Shown here: positions 31,558-39,914 of the stretch, piece by piece
How positions within the stretch are numbered: position 1 is the stretch's first letter
How the letters are laid out: every line of letters begins with the position of its first letter
Assembly: GCA_017444615.1 (NCBI GenBank)
Contig: JAFSWF010000048.1
Span: 1 to 40,054, forward strand
Length of the DNA: 40,054 bases
Reading direction: 5' to 3'
DNA from: Paludibacteraceae bacterium
GTDB lineage: Bacteria; Bacteroidota; Bacteroidia; Bacteroidales; Paludibacteraceae
Notes under the pieces: generated by a model
Seen by the model: only the letters and a program-made list of their open reading frames with translations
Told to the model about the DNA's origin: nothing
Databases searched by the model: none
Made by a program: the position numbers and the translations under genes

Positions 31558-32367
31558 CTAGAGGAGTGTATTGGGATCGAGGTTATTGCGCTCGATGTCT
31601 TTGAAGTACTTGAAGGTACCTACTTTGAGTTCCTCGCAGGCTGCTTCGTCGCAGACGATGATGCCATGCTGGTGACGTTGGAGTTCGGAAACGGTCCACA
31701 TATGGCTAATCGGCTCTTCGATAGCATGTTGCAGCGCACGTGCTTTGTTATGACCGTTGACCATGATGAGCACTTCTTTGGCATCCATCACGGTGCCTAC
31801 ACCCACGGTCAAAGCAGTCTTTGGCACTTTGTTGACATCGTTTTCGAAGAAACGGCTATTGGCGATGATGGTATCCGTTGTCAGCTCTTTCTTACGCGTA
31901 CGGCTGGAGAGGGACGAACCCGGTTCGTTGAAGGCGATATGACCATCCGGTCCGATACCACCCAAGAACAGATGAATACCTCCAATATTGCGGATTTTCT
32001 CTTCATAACGCGCACACTCCGCTTCGAGATCTGCGGCGTTGCCATTCAGGATATTTACATTTTCTTTGCGGATGTCAATGTGGCTAAAGAAATTATTCCA
32101 CATGAAACTATGATAACTCTCTGGGTGCTCTTCGGGCAGACCGACATACTCATCCATGTTAAACGTTACCACATTGCGGAAAGATACTTTTCCGGCTTTG
32201 TTCAGTTCAATCAGCGCACGGTACATTCCGAGAGGGGAACTGCCAGTAGGAAGACCCAACACAAACGGTTTGCCCTCTTTGGGCTCAAACTCATTGATTC
32301 GCTTTGCTACATAATTCGCAGCCCACTGGCTCAGCAGGTCATACGAAGGTTGAATAATTACTCGCAT
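31558..32367 (-). CDS. nagB: Glucosamine-6-phosphate deaminase
   Basis: This 269-aa cytosolic enzyme converts glucosamine-6-phosphate to fructose-6-phosphate and ammonia, feeding amino-sugar carbon into glycolysis and opposing the GlmS/GlmM direction. Catalytic residues match E. coli NagB by number: Asp72 ([10 protein letters not shown]), Asp141 and His143 (GPDGHIAF) and Glu148 (NEPGS). The phosphate loop [12 protein letters not shown] (38-49) is present. It is the last gene of the minus-strand glgB operon. The 40-nt gap to the upstream thioredoxin-like gene is filled by roughly 7-bp repeats (CATTTAC, TATTTAG and related). Confidence 0.96.
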   Translation of the reverse strand: MRVIIQPSYDLLSQWAANYVAKRINEFEPKEGKPFVLGLPTGSSPLGMYRALIELNKAGKVSFRNVVTFNMDEYVGLPEEHPESYHSFMWNNFFSHIDIRKENVNILNGNAADLEAECARYEEKIRNIGGIHLFLGGIGPDGHIAFNEPGSSLSSRTRKKELTTDTIIANSRFFENDVNKVPKTALTVGVGTVMDAKEVLIMVNGHNKARALQHAIEEPISHMWTVSELQRHQHGIIVCDEAACEELKVGTFKYFKDIERNNLDPNTLL

Positions 32368-32371
32368 AAGA

Positions 32372-32414
32372 TCATTTACTATTTAGTCATTATTTACCAT
32401 TTACTATTTATTCT
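32372..32414. repeat. Degenerate 7-bp repeats in the nagB-thioredoxin gap
   Basis: Units CATTTAC, TATTTAG, then TCATTAT and CATTTAC, TATTTAT variants cover nearly the full gap and the stop codon of the upstream gene (32408-32410). Confidence 0.6.
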
Positions 32415-33175
32415 CCTACGAGAATTGCTTCTAATTGCGCCTCGTCGGGATTACGGGCGATGATATGTCCCTCACGGTCAATCAGAATAGTGGTCGGAAT
32501 CGCAGTTACACCATACGCGTCTGAACCGTTGTATTGCTCGCCATCCTCGCGTATCTGCGGCCATGCCATTTGCTCATCCTTCAAGGCCTTGCGCCAAGCA
32601 GCCTCATCGCGGTCAACCGAGCAACTGAGAATCTGCAATTTACCTTTCGGTTGACCGGCATAAATCTCTTTGAGTACCGGAATCAAACGACGGCAAGGTC
32701 CACACCAACTTGCCCAGAAATCTACGAGCACATATTCTGTTCCCCCCACCAACTCGCTCAGTGCCAACTCTTTACCTTCCGGCGTAAGCGCTACTATATC
32801 GGTGTACATTTTTCCGGCAGACGTAGCTTGCTCCAACAGGAATGACTTGTACAGCACAGCGATGTCCTCTTTCTCCAAGGATTGCTCGGGCATTTGCTCA
32901 AACAAAGCGGCTTTCTGCTCTTGATCGAACATATAGTACATGTTCGCGAAGAGCGTATCTGCAAAGGGCGATTCGATATTCTCGTTCAGCAGCACGTACG
33001 AGCTGTCAATCAAGTTCTGCAACAACGCTTCTTGTTCAGCGGGCGTCTCTGCCGCCTCAAAAGCCACCTCCGTACGATCATATAAATCCGACCATACCGC
33101 CTTCAAATCCACTTTCTTCTGGCAGCCAACCAACGTCAACGCAGCTGCCAATACAATCAAAATACGTTTTTTCAT
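32408..33175 (-). CDS. Thioredoxin-like lipoprotein (TlpA/ResA-like)
   Basis: This 255-aa protein has a signal peptide ending in LVGC (lipidated Cys18), so it is anchored in the envelope. The C-terminal thioredoxin fold carries FWASWCGPC with Cys158 and Cys161 as the redox pair, and the cis-Pro loop TAIPTT. The N-terminal half (about 25-130) is helical and not assigned. It is expected to reduce or isomerise disulfides in envelope proteins or to take part in cytochrome maturation. The partner is unknown. It sits 13 nt downstream of glgB and upstream of nagB, with no visible functional tie to glycogen. Confidence 0.9.
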   Translation of the reverse strand: MKKRILIVLAAALTLVGCQKKVDLKAVWSDLYDRTEVAFEAAETPAEQEALLQNLIDSSYVLLNENIESPFADTLFANMYYMFDQEQKAALFEQMPEQSLEKEDIAVLYKSFLLEQATSAGKMYTDIVALTPEGKELALSELVGGTEYVLVDFWASWCGPCRRLIPVLKEIYAGQPKGKLQILSCSVDRDEAAWRKALKDEQMAWPQIREDGEQYNGSDAYGVTAIPTTILIDREGHIIARNPDEAQLEAILVGE

Positions 33176-33188
33176 ATCTTTTACTTAT

Positions 33189-35282
33189 TTATTTTTCTCT
33201 TTTCAATACAACCGCGCTTCTTGCGGGCAGATACATCTTCAGCCAGCCTTTACCATCTTTCTCATAGAGTGGGTCATAGTTGGTAAAATGCTCTACGCTA
33301 TCGTCGCTCAAGCCAAAGCCGGCAAACTCTTTCGCATCGGTGTTCAGCACTACTTTGTACTTACCTTCCGGCACAAGTATTCCGTAATCTGCAAACGATT
33401 TTTGTCCGTTCCAGTTGAAGATGAACAACAGATCGCCACGCGAGTAAGCCACAACTTGGTCTCCTTCGTTATCCCACCATTTCATCACCCACGGCAAGTG
33501 TTTGCCTACGTTGTATTTCTTCTCCTCTTTGGTCGGATTCTCCGTAATCAGATGTTTCTTGAGCAGTTGAATCATCGCCCCATCAAAGCGGTTCAAGTCT
33601 GCAAAGAAATAGTTCGGGTTGTCCACCAGATCCCATTGACGACGGGCGTACTTATGGCTCCAGCCGTTTCCTTCACGCGGGAAATCAATCCACTCCGGAT
33701 GGCCGAACTCGTTGCCCATGAACGTCAGATAGCCACCGTTAATCGTGCTGGCTGTCACCAGACGAATCATCTTATGCAACGCGATACCTCTATCTGCCAT
33801 ATAGGTGGAGTGTCCATGCTCAAAATGCCAGTACATATCCGCATCCACCAAGCGGAAGATGATCGTCTTATCGCCCACTAAGGCTTGGTCATGACTTTCT
33901 GCGTAACTGATGGTCTTCTCATCTTGACGACGATTCGTCATCTCAAACAAGATATGACCGGCTTTCCAGTCCTCATCCTTTACTTCCTTAATATACTTAA
34001 TCCAGAAATCAGGAATACCCATTGCCAAACGATAGTCAAACCCTACGCCTCCATCTTCTATCGGGCAAGCCAAACCAGGCATACCGCTCATCTCTTCGGC
34101 AATCGTGATGGCATCCGGCTTCACTTCGTGAATAACCTTATTCGCCAAGGTCAGATACATCAACGCGTCGCCATCTTCGTTGCCGCTGAAATAGCTGGGA
34201 TAGCCATTAAAATCTTCGCCCAAACCGTGACTGCGATAAATCATACTGGTCACACCGTCAAAACGATATCCGTCAAAATCGTACTCATCCAACCAGAACT
34301 TACAGTTACTGAGCAAGAAATGCAGCACTTCGTTCTTTCCATAATTGAAGCACAAACTATCCCACGCGGGGTGTTCGCGACGGGGACCATCATGGAAATA
34401 TTGATAACCCGTTCCATCGAAATTGCCCAAGCCTTCCAACTCATTCTTAACCGCGTGGCTATGGACGAGGTCCATGATGACCTTCATCCCACGACCGTGC
34501 GCGTCATCAATCAGGGCTTTCAACTCATTTGGCGTGCCAAACCGACTGCTAGCGGCAAAGAAATTCGACACGTGGTATCCGAAACTGCCATAGTACGGGT
34601 GTTCCTGAATCGCCATAATCTGCACACAGTTATATCCCAATTTCTCAATTCTTGGCAGCACGTCACGCCGGAATTCCTCATAACTATTCACCTTCTCCTC
34701 TTTGGAACTCATCCCAATATGGCACTCGTAGATAAACAATCCATCTTTGCCAACTTTCTTCGATTTAGACGAGTTTTTATGCTTCCACTCATAGGGCATT
34801 TCGTCCCATACTTGTGCCGAGAAAATCTTTGTCTGCTCATCTTGAACCACACGCCGTACGTAACTCGGAATACGCTCGCCGTAGCCACCGTTCCATTCAA
34901 CCAGCAGTTTATATAATTGTTCATGCTTAATGGCTTCTTCCGGCAGGACAACCTCCCACACGCCATTGCCAATGGGCTGCAGACGATAGCTCTCATCCTT
35001 TTGCCAGTTATTCATATCCCCTTTGATATAAATAGCCGTTGCATTGGGCGCCCATTCGCGCAAAATCCATTTGTGATTAGCCCTGTCATGGTGAAGGCCG
35101 AAATACAAATATCCGGTTGCCCAGTTAGCCAAAGGCTGCCCGCCCGTGATCTCTTTTTCTTTGTTCACCGCATAATCAAAACGCCCTTGCAACGCCGCTT
35201 CGTAGGGTTGCAGATACGGATCACGCTCAACGAGCTTCAAATGTTTCGGCTCTTGCGCCTTTGTTTTCTTCGATGTTGCCAT
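33189..35282 (-). CDS. glgB: 1,4-alpha-glucan branching enzyme (eukaryote-type GH13_8)
   Basis: This 697-aa cytosolic enzyme introduces alpha-1,6 branches into glycogen. A CBM48-type N-terminal domain (about 20-170) is followed by a GH13 barrel. The nucleophile Asp lies in FDGYRFDGVTSM, the acid/base Glu in TIAEEMSG, and the third acid in YAESHDQALVG. The DGVTSMIYRSHG form is the eukaryote-like branching enzyme subfamily rather than the classical bacterial one. ATG at 35282 is chosen, because an upstream TTG (35321) would begin almost at the predicted transcription start. It heads the operon with the thioredoxin-like lipoprotein and nagB, and is divergent from the M13 peptidase. Confidence 0.95.
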   Translation of the reverse strand: MATSKKTKAQEPKHLKLVERDPYLQPYEAALQGRFDYAVNKEKEITGGQPLANWATGYLYFGLHHDRANHKWILREWAPNATAIYIKGDMNNWQKDESYRLQPIGNGVWEVVLPEEAIKHEQLYKLLVEWNGGYGERIPSYVRRVVQDEQTKIFSAQVWDEMPYEWKHKNSSKSKKVGKDGLFIYECHIGMSSKEEKVNSYEEFRRDVLPRIEKLGYNCVQIMAIQEHPYYGSFGYHVSNFFAASSRFGTPNELKALIDDAHGRGMKVIMDLVHSHAVKNELEGLGNFDGTGYQYFHDGPRREHPAWDSLCFNYGKNEVLHFLLSNCKFWLDEYDFDGYRFDGVTSMIYRSHGLGEDFNGYPSYFSGNEDGDALMYLTLANKVIHEVKPDAITIAEEMSGMPGLACPIEDGGVGFDYRLAMGIPDFWIKYIKEVKDEDWKAGHILFEMTNRRQDEKTISYAESHDQALVGDKTIIFRLVDADMYWHFEHGHSTYMADRGIALHKMIRLVTASTINGGYLTFMGNEFGHPEWIDFPREGNGWSHKYARRQWDLVDNPNYFFADLNRFDGAMIQLLKKHLITENPTKEEKKYNVGKHLPWVMKWWDNEGDQVVAYSRGDLLFIFNWNGQKSFADYGILVPEGKYKVVLNTDAKEFAGFGLSDDSVEHFTNYDPLYEKDGKGWLKMYLPARSAVVLKREK

Positions 35283-35331
35283 AGTTGTATGTGTTTTTCG
35301 TGTTAATGACAAAGTTATCAAAATTAGCGCA

Positions 35332-35362
35332 CAAAATTACAAAAAAAAACGCATATATGCAA
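35332..35362 (-). promoter_or_regulatory. Promoter of glgB
   Basis: On the minus strand TTG of TTGCATAT (35362-35360), 20 nt with a 9-T run, then TAATTTTG (35339-35332). The leader is about 43 nt. An ATGCA...TGCAT inverted repeat (35357-35374) overlaps the -33 element. Confidence 0.75.
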
Positions 35363-35389
35363 GCGCGCGTGCATTTTTTTCAAAATTAT

Positions 35390-35420
35390 TTGCATATTTA
35401 AAAAAAAATTAGTACTTTTG
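35390..35420 (+). promoter_or_regulatory. Promoter of the M13 peptidase cluster
   Basis: TTG of TTGCATAT (35390-35392), 20 nt with an A run, then TACTTTTG (35413-35420). The start near 35427 leaves a leader of about 60 nt. Confidence 0.75.
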
Positions 35421-35486
35421 CACCCGCTTAGCATATGCATTAGACCACTAAGCACCCTAATCGCACAGATTAAACTTATAGATACA

Positions 35487-37508
35487 ATGAAAAAAATCCT
35501 TTTTACGCTTGCAGCATTTGCAGTTATGACAACAGCTTGCACTACACCCAAACAACAAACAACCGGCATTGACCTGTCTAATTTAGACACAACTGTCGTT
35601 GCACAAAATGATTTCTACCAATTCGCTTGTGGCGGATGGATGGCCAACAATCCCTTAACCCCCGAATATAGCCGTTTTGGTTCGTTCGACAAGCTGGGCC
35701 TCAACAACCTTGAACAAGTGAACGGTCTTATTCAAGAGATTGCCGCCAAGAAACATAAGCTAGGTTCCATCGCTCAGAAGATAGGCGATATGTACAATCT
35801 GGCCATGGACACCGCTCGGCGTGACAAAGAAGGCATCGAGGCCGTTCAGAAAACTCTCGATGAAATCGAGGCAATTGCCACTCGTGAAGAACTTTCGCAG
35901 GTCCTTGGAGCGGCGATGGATTTCCAACTATGGGCAATGTATGTAGATGCTGATGCGCTCAATTCATCGATGAATATCATGAATGAGTACCAAGCCGGTT
36001 TCTCTCTTGGCGAGAAAGAGTATTATATTGACAACGACGAGCACACGCGTCATATTCGCGCAGAATATGTGGCTTACATCGAAAAACTCTTCAATCTCTT
36101 CGATTTAGACGACGCTGCAGCCAAAGCGCAAACGGTTCTTCGACTCGAAACACGTCTCGCCAAAGCCGCCTATTCGAATGTCGAACTTCGTGATCCGCAG
36201 GCTAATTACAACAAGATGTCGCTTGATGAGTTGCAACAGCTTGTTCCGCAAGTTAACTGGAAAGAGTATTTTAAAGCCGTTGGCGTGGAATTAGACAGCC
36301 TTTCCATCGGACAGATTCCGCATTTACAAGAGGCAGGACGCATGTTAGCCGAAGAACCGCTTGAGGATTTGAAGACCCTCTTTACGTGGCAAGTTATCGA
36401 AGGCGCGTCCTCTTACTTAACGACAGAAATCTACCAAGCTTCTTTCGATTTTTACGGCAAAGTGCTCTCCGGTCGTCAGGAGCCCAGTCCGCTATGGAAA
36501 CGCGCGGTGGGTATCGTCAATGGTACGCTGGGCGAAGCAGTAGGACAAATGTATGTTGAGAAATACTTCCCTGAGGAAAACAAAGCACGTATGTTAGCCC
36601 TCGTGCATAACTTACAAAAAGCCCTCGGTATCCGCATCGAGAACCTTGCATGGATGAGTGACGAGACCAAAGCGCGCGCTTTGGAGAAACTCAACGCCAT
36701 GACCATCAAAATCGGTTATCCGGACACTTGGCGCGACTACTCGGCACTCGATATCAACGCCGATGATACCTACTATGCTAACCTTCAGCGTGCTGCCAAA
36801 TTTGAGCAGGATTACAGCCTCAGCTTCCTTGGCAAACCTGTGGATAAAGCCAAATGGTATATGACCCCGCAAACCGTCAATGCGTACTATAATCCGTCTT
36901 CCAACGAGATTTGCTTCCCCGCAGGTATTCTCCAATACCCGTTCTTTGACATGAGTGCCGATGATGCCTTCAATTATGGTGCAATCGGCGTCGTCATCGG
37001 TCACGAAATGACGCACGGCTTCGACGACCAAGGTTGCCAATTTGATAAGGATGGCAATATGGTCAACTGGTGGACAGCGGAAGATAAGGCCGCTTTTGAC
37101 GCACGTACTAAAGTGATGGAAGAAGCTTTCAACCGCATTGAAGTTGCTCCTGGTGTTCATGCTAACGGTGCCTTCACGCTCGGAGAGAACATCGCTGACC
37201 ATGGAGGACTTCAAGTTTCCTTCCTTGCCTTCACGCTCAACGAAGAAGCCAAACCGGAAGCGGAGCGTCTCTTTATTAGAGATGGCTTCACACCCGCACA
37301 GCGTTTCTTCCTTGCTTATGCCAATGTATGGGCAGGAAACATCCGTCCCGAAGAAATTCTCAATCGCACCAAATCCGACCCTCACTCGCTCGGTCGCTGG
37401 CGCGTAAACGGAGCTCTTCCGCAAATCAACGCGTGGTATGAGGCATGGAACGTGACACCGGAATCACCGATGTACATTGCACCTGAAAATCGCGTAAGTA
37501 TCTGGTAA
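35487..37508 (+). CDS. pepO: M13 family zinc endopeptidase lipoprotein (neprilysin-like)
   Basis: This protein of about 673 aa has a signal peptide with lipobox (lipidated Cys18, TTAC), so it is membrane-anchored in the envelope. The zinc site is HEMTH (His506, Glu507, His510), and ENIAD (Glu567, Asp571) follows 57 residues later as in neprilysin and PepO. The proteins of this family cleave short peptides. Total length matches the family (~670-700). ATG at 35487 is preferred over an upstream in-frame start (35418) that would overlap the promoter. It heads a cluster with a beta-barrel protein 1 nt downstream, and is divergent from glgB. Confidence 0.95.
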   Translation: MKKILFTLAAFAVMTTACTTPKQQTTGIDLSNLDTTVVAQNDFYQFACGGWMANNPLTPEYSRFGSFDKLGLNNLEQVNGLIQEIAAKKHKLGSIAQKIGDMYNLAMDTARRDKEGIEAVQKTLDEIEAIATREELSQVLGAAMDFQLWAMYVDADALNSSMNIMNEYQAGFSLGEKEYYIDNDEHTRHIRAEYVAYIEKLFNLFDLDDAAAKAQTVLRLETRLAKAAYSNVELRDPQANYNKMSLDELQQLVPQVNWKEYFKAVGVELDSLSIGQIPHLQEAGRMLAEEPLEDLKTLFTWQVIEGASSYLTTEIYQASFDFYGKVLSGRQEPSPLWKRAVGIVNGTLGEAVGQMYVEKYFPEENKARMLALVHNLQKALGIRIENLAWMSDETKARALEKLNAMTIKIGYPDTWRDYSALDINADDTYYANLQRAAKFEQDYSLSFLGKPVDKAKWYMTPQTVNAYYNPSSNEICFPAGILQYPFFDMSADDAFNYGAIGVVIGHEMTHGFDDQGCQFDKDGNMVNWWTAEDKAAFDARTKVMEEAFNRIEVAPGVHANGAFTLGENIADHGGLQVSFLAFTLNEEAKPEAERLFIRDGFTPAQRFFLAYANVWAGNIRPEEILNRTKSDPHSLGRWRVNGALPQINAWYEAWNVTPESPMYIAPENRVSIW

Positions 37509-37509
37509 T

Positions 37510-38274
37510 ATGAAGCGAACCCTTAGCATATTGCTTCTTTGCCTCTCGCCGCTACTCATCTTGGCCGATGACGTGCGCAAACCCGCTATGCAAATCGAAG
37601 ATAATACGTTTTTCGATCCCACGCGCAAAGAGGATCAGGCAGAGAAATACCAATTCGGTATGGAATACCGTCTGGAAATAGGCTACGCACAAAATCAACA
37701 GCGTGCACGTGATATTTCCTACCCCGATATGTACCTCCACGGTGCACGACTGGGTGCCACCTTCACCTTCAAACTGCCGATGCATTTCAGCCTCCAAACA
37801 GGACTTTTGTACACCATCCTTTACGGAAGCAATTATCAACATTGGCGGAGCACTACGGCGCCTGAGGTACAAGAAGAATACATCCATCACCGCGTTTTAG
37901 AGCATAATCTAACGATTCCTGTCCGTGCGTTTTACACCATCCCGCTATGGAAAGACTTAAATCTTTTCTTCTACGGCGGACCGCAACTGCATATAGGCCT
38001 CGCGGAAAATGACTACATGGAATTGCACCTTAGCGAAGGTATTAAAACATGGTTGCAGGCCCAAGGTATTCCTACCGAACCTTATGACCGATTTGCTAAC
38101 GAGCTCGTGCGCGCGAATATACAATTAGGTGTGGGCGGCGGATTAGAATGGCAACGCTATCGCCTTCAAGCAGGATATGATTTCGGACTCAATAACCTCA
38201 TCCGCACTAAACAAACAGCCGACCAACACCTGTCCGAATGGGGGTGGTATGTCAGTTTCAGTTATCGTTTTTAG
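37510..38274 (+). CDS. Outer-membrane beta-barrel protein (PorT-like)
   Basis: The N-terminus of this 254-aa protein is a signal peptide (about 1-18, LSPLLILA). The mature part shows alternating hydrophobic-polar segments ending with YVSFSYRF, a C-terminal aromatic residue typical of outer-membrane barrels. Segments such as GARLGATFTFKLP and FSLQTGLLYT resemble the outer-membrane beta-barrel (OMP_b-brl_2, PorT-like) group. It begins 1 nt after the M13 peptidase stop codon, so the two are co-transcribed. The role may be envelope assembly or attachment; no ligand is implied. Confidence 0.8.
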   Translation: MKRTLSILLLCLSPLLILADDVRKPAMQIEDNTFFDPTRKEDQAEKYQFGMEYRLEIGYAQNQQRARDISYPDMYLHGARLGATFTFKLPMHFSLQTGLLYTILYGSNYQHWRSTTAPEVQEEYIHHRVLEHNLTIPVRAFYTIPLWKDLNLFFYGGPQLHIGLAENDYMELHLSEGIKTWLQAQGIPTEPYDRFANELVRANIQLGVGGGLEWQRYRLQAGYDFGLNNLIRTKQTADQHLSEWGWYVSFSYRF

Positions 38275-38286
38275 CGAACGCCATCC

Positions 38287-39099
38287 ATGAAACGGATTCT
38301 TCTATATGGTCTCGCCATTCTATGGGCTATAGTTGCACAAGCGACTGCCTACATGCCCACTTCTGTGCCCAACCCTAAGGCACAAGGACAAGAGTTTTAT
38401 GTGGCTAATCCAGATGCGATTATTCCCGATTCAGACGAGGTTTGGCTCAATCATTGTGCCTCCGTTCTCTATGCGCAAACGCACGTTGAGATGTGTGTCG
38501 TCGCTCTTTCATCCATCGGCGACACCGACGCCTTTGATTTTGCGTACGAATTGTACCAACGCTGGGGTATCGGACGAGAAGGACAAAACACAGGCGTACT
38601 CATCCTCTTTGTGATGGACAGCCATGATATCCGAATAACAACCGGCGTAGGCATGGAAGGTATCCTGCCTGATGCGCGTTGCTCGCAAATCATCCACGAT
38701 GACATGATTCCTGCCTTCCGACGCGGAGATTTCGGTGGCGGCTTATGCCTTGGTGCCTTGCGCATCTATGAGATTTGTACCCACGGCGAAGCTCCCGAAG
38801 AACTATTGAACACCCGTTCAGTCACTAACCGTGGACAATATGCCGAAGAAGAGGAGGATGACGAATGGGTGATTGTGGCAGCAGTCTTGATTATTGTATT
38901 CATCGTACTCGTACTCTTCTATTTCGACAAAAAAGGCGGAGGCTCTTCCAAAGGCCGCTCTTCCGGCGGAGGAACACCAACCATCTTCACTTCCGGAAGT
39001 GACTTTGGCGGAGGTTTTTCCGGAGGCGGAGGAAGTTTCTCCGGCGGCTCATGGGGAGGCGGTTCTACCATGGGAGGCGGAGCCGGTGGAAAATGGTAA
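38287..39099 (+). CDS. TPM-domain membrane protein
   Basis: A signal peptide of this 270-aa protein (about 1-21) is followed by a TPM domain (about 25-160) with GREGQNTGVLILFVMDSHDIRITTGVGMEG, the signature of this family (YgcG and eukaryotic-chloroplast TLP18.3 relatives). A transmembrane segment (about 198-217) and a Gly/Ser-rich tail (from about 221) follow. The tail would lie in the cytosol or periplasm according to topology. It is adjacent to LemA, a pairing seen in many bacteria. The family has been called an acid phosphatase in plants; the bacterial role is unknown. Confidence 0.88.
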   Translation: MKRILLYGLAILWAIVAQATAYMPTSVPNPKAQGQEFYVANPDAIIPDSDEVWLNHCASVLYAQTHVEMCVVALSSIGDTDAFDFAYELYQRWGIGREGQNTGVLILFVMDSHDIRITTGVGMEGILPDARCSQIIHDDMIPAFRRGDFGGGLCLGALRIYEICTHGEAPEELLNTRSVTNRGQYAEEEEDDEWVIVAAVLIIVFIVLVLFYFDKKGGGSSKGRSSGGGTPTIFTSGSDFGGGFSGGGGSFSGGSWGGGSTMGGGAGGKW

Positions 39100-39125
39100 A
39101 AACAAAAACAACAATACACTAAACA

Positions 39126-39722
39126 ATGAAAAATATGAAAAAAGCGTTACCTTGGATTATTGTGTTAAGCGTTCTCGCAATCATCGTATTGTGGGTAGCT
39201 AACGCATACAACGGATTCGTGGCAGCAGAAGAGAATGTTGAATCTGCATGGTCACAAGTAGAAAACCAATACCAACGTCGAGCAGATCTCGTTCCGAACC
39301 TTGTAGCTACCGTCAAAGGCTATGCGGCTCACGAGCAAGAGACCCTTGAAGGTGTCGTAGAAGCACGCGCAAAAGCGACCTCTATCACCATCGATCCGGC
39401 TACTGCTACTCCTGAACAATTGGCCGCCTTCCAGTCGGCGCAAGGTGAACTCAGCCAAGCGCTTGGTCGACTCCTGGCAGTAGCTGAGAACTATCCGGAT
39501 CTCAAAGCCAACGAGAACTTCCGCGACCTACAAGCGCAATTGGAGGGAACCGAGAACCGCATTGCAGTAGCACGCCAACTCTTCAACGAATCAGCGCGCA
39601 ACTACAACACTCTCATCCGCCGCTTCCCGAACAACATCATCGCAGGAATCTGTGGATTTGAGAAGAAACCGTACTTCGAAGCAGACCAAGAGGCCAAAAA
39701 AGCTCCGAAAGTAGAGTTTTAA
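39126..39722 (+). CDS. lemA: LemA family protein
   Basis: An N-terminal transmembrane segment of this 198-aa protein (about 8-26) is followed by a helical LemA domain (AEENVESAWSQVENQYQRRADLVPNLVATVKGYAAHE, about 37-73, and AVARQLFNESARNYNTLIRRFPNNIIA, near 147-173). The family is common but lacks a defined biochemical role. It is normally found next to TPM/YgcG-type proteins, as here (26 nt downstream). No terminator that I trust follows before the rpsP promoter. A second ATG (39135) would also fit. Confidence 0.92.
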   Translation: MKNMKKALPWIIVLSVLAIIVLWVANAYNGFVAAEENVESAWSQVENQYQRRADLVPNLVATVKGYAAHEQETLEGVVEARAKATSITIDPATATPEQLAAFQSAQGELSQALGRLLAVAENYPDLKANENFRDLQAQLEGTENRIAVARQLFNESARNYNTLIRRFPNNIIAGICGFEKKPYFEADQEAKKAPKVEF

Positions 39723-39763
39723 GTAGCAAATACTACATTTTTTGCAAAAAAATCGCTTTTTAT

Positions 39764-39794
39764 TTGCTCATATCAAAAAAAAGTAGTACTTTTG
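39764..39794 (+). promoter_or_regulatory. Promoter of rpsP
   Basis: TTG (39764-39766), 20 nt with an 8-A run, then TACTTTTG (39787-39794). The start near 39801 gives a leader of about 114 nt. Confidence 0.8.
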
Positions 39795-39806
39795 CAGGCT
39801 TTTTTC

Positions 39807-39897
39807 GGTCGAGCGGCTCGACAACCGTTTAGTCGTTCGACGTCAAAGCGCTAACATAATTATTAACCAGACAGGGGATTCGAGCAATCCGAAGTCT
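39807..39897 (+). promoter_or_regulatory. Structured rpsP leader
   Basis: Two clear stems are seen. GTCGAG/CTCGAC (about 39808-39822) has a 3-nt loop. Further down, AGAC/GTCT (39869-39872 with 39894-39897) encloses GGATT/AATCC (39876-39880 with 39886-39890) with a CGAGC loop and an AGG/GAA internal loop. A GTCG/CGAC arm lies between. It could be a ribosomal-protein feedback leader (S16), which is inference only. Confidence 0.45.
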
Positions 39898-39914
39898 AAA
39901 AAACAAAAAAACAA

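Noticed and set aside
32940-34916. Two long plus-strand frames opposite glgB and the thioredoxin-like gene
   Set aside because: They lie entirely antisense to confident genes and lack any recognisable domain.
35283-35321. TTG start for glgB 13 codons upstream
   Set aside because: It lies almost at the predicted transcription start, and the extra residues are not family-like; ATG at 35282 fits.
35418-35486. Upstream start for the M13 peptidase
   Set aside because: It overlaps the -7 box and would bury the signal peptide and lipobox.
36612-37424. 270-codon minus-strand frame opposite the M13 peptidase
   Set aside because: Antisense to the zinc-site region of a confident gene.
39723-39763. 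Terminator after lemA
   Set aside because: Only a 4-bp GTAG/CTAC stem precedes the T run, too weak to call.
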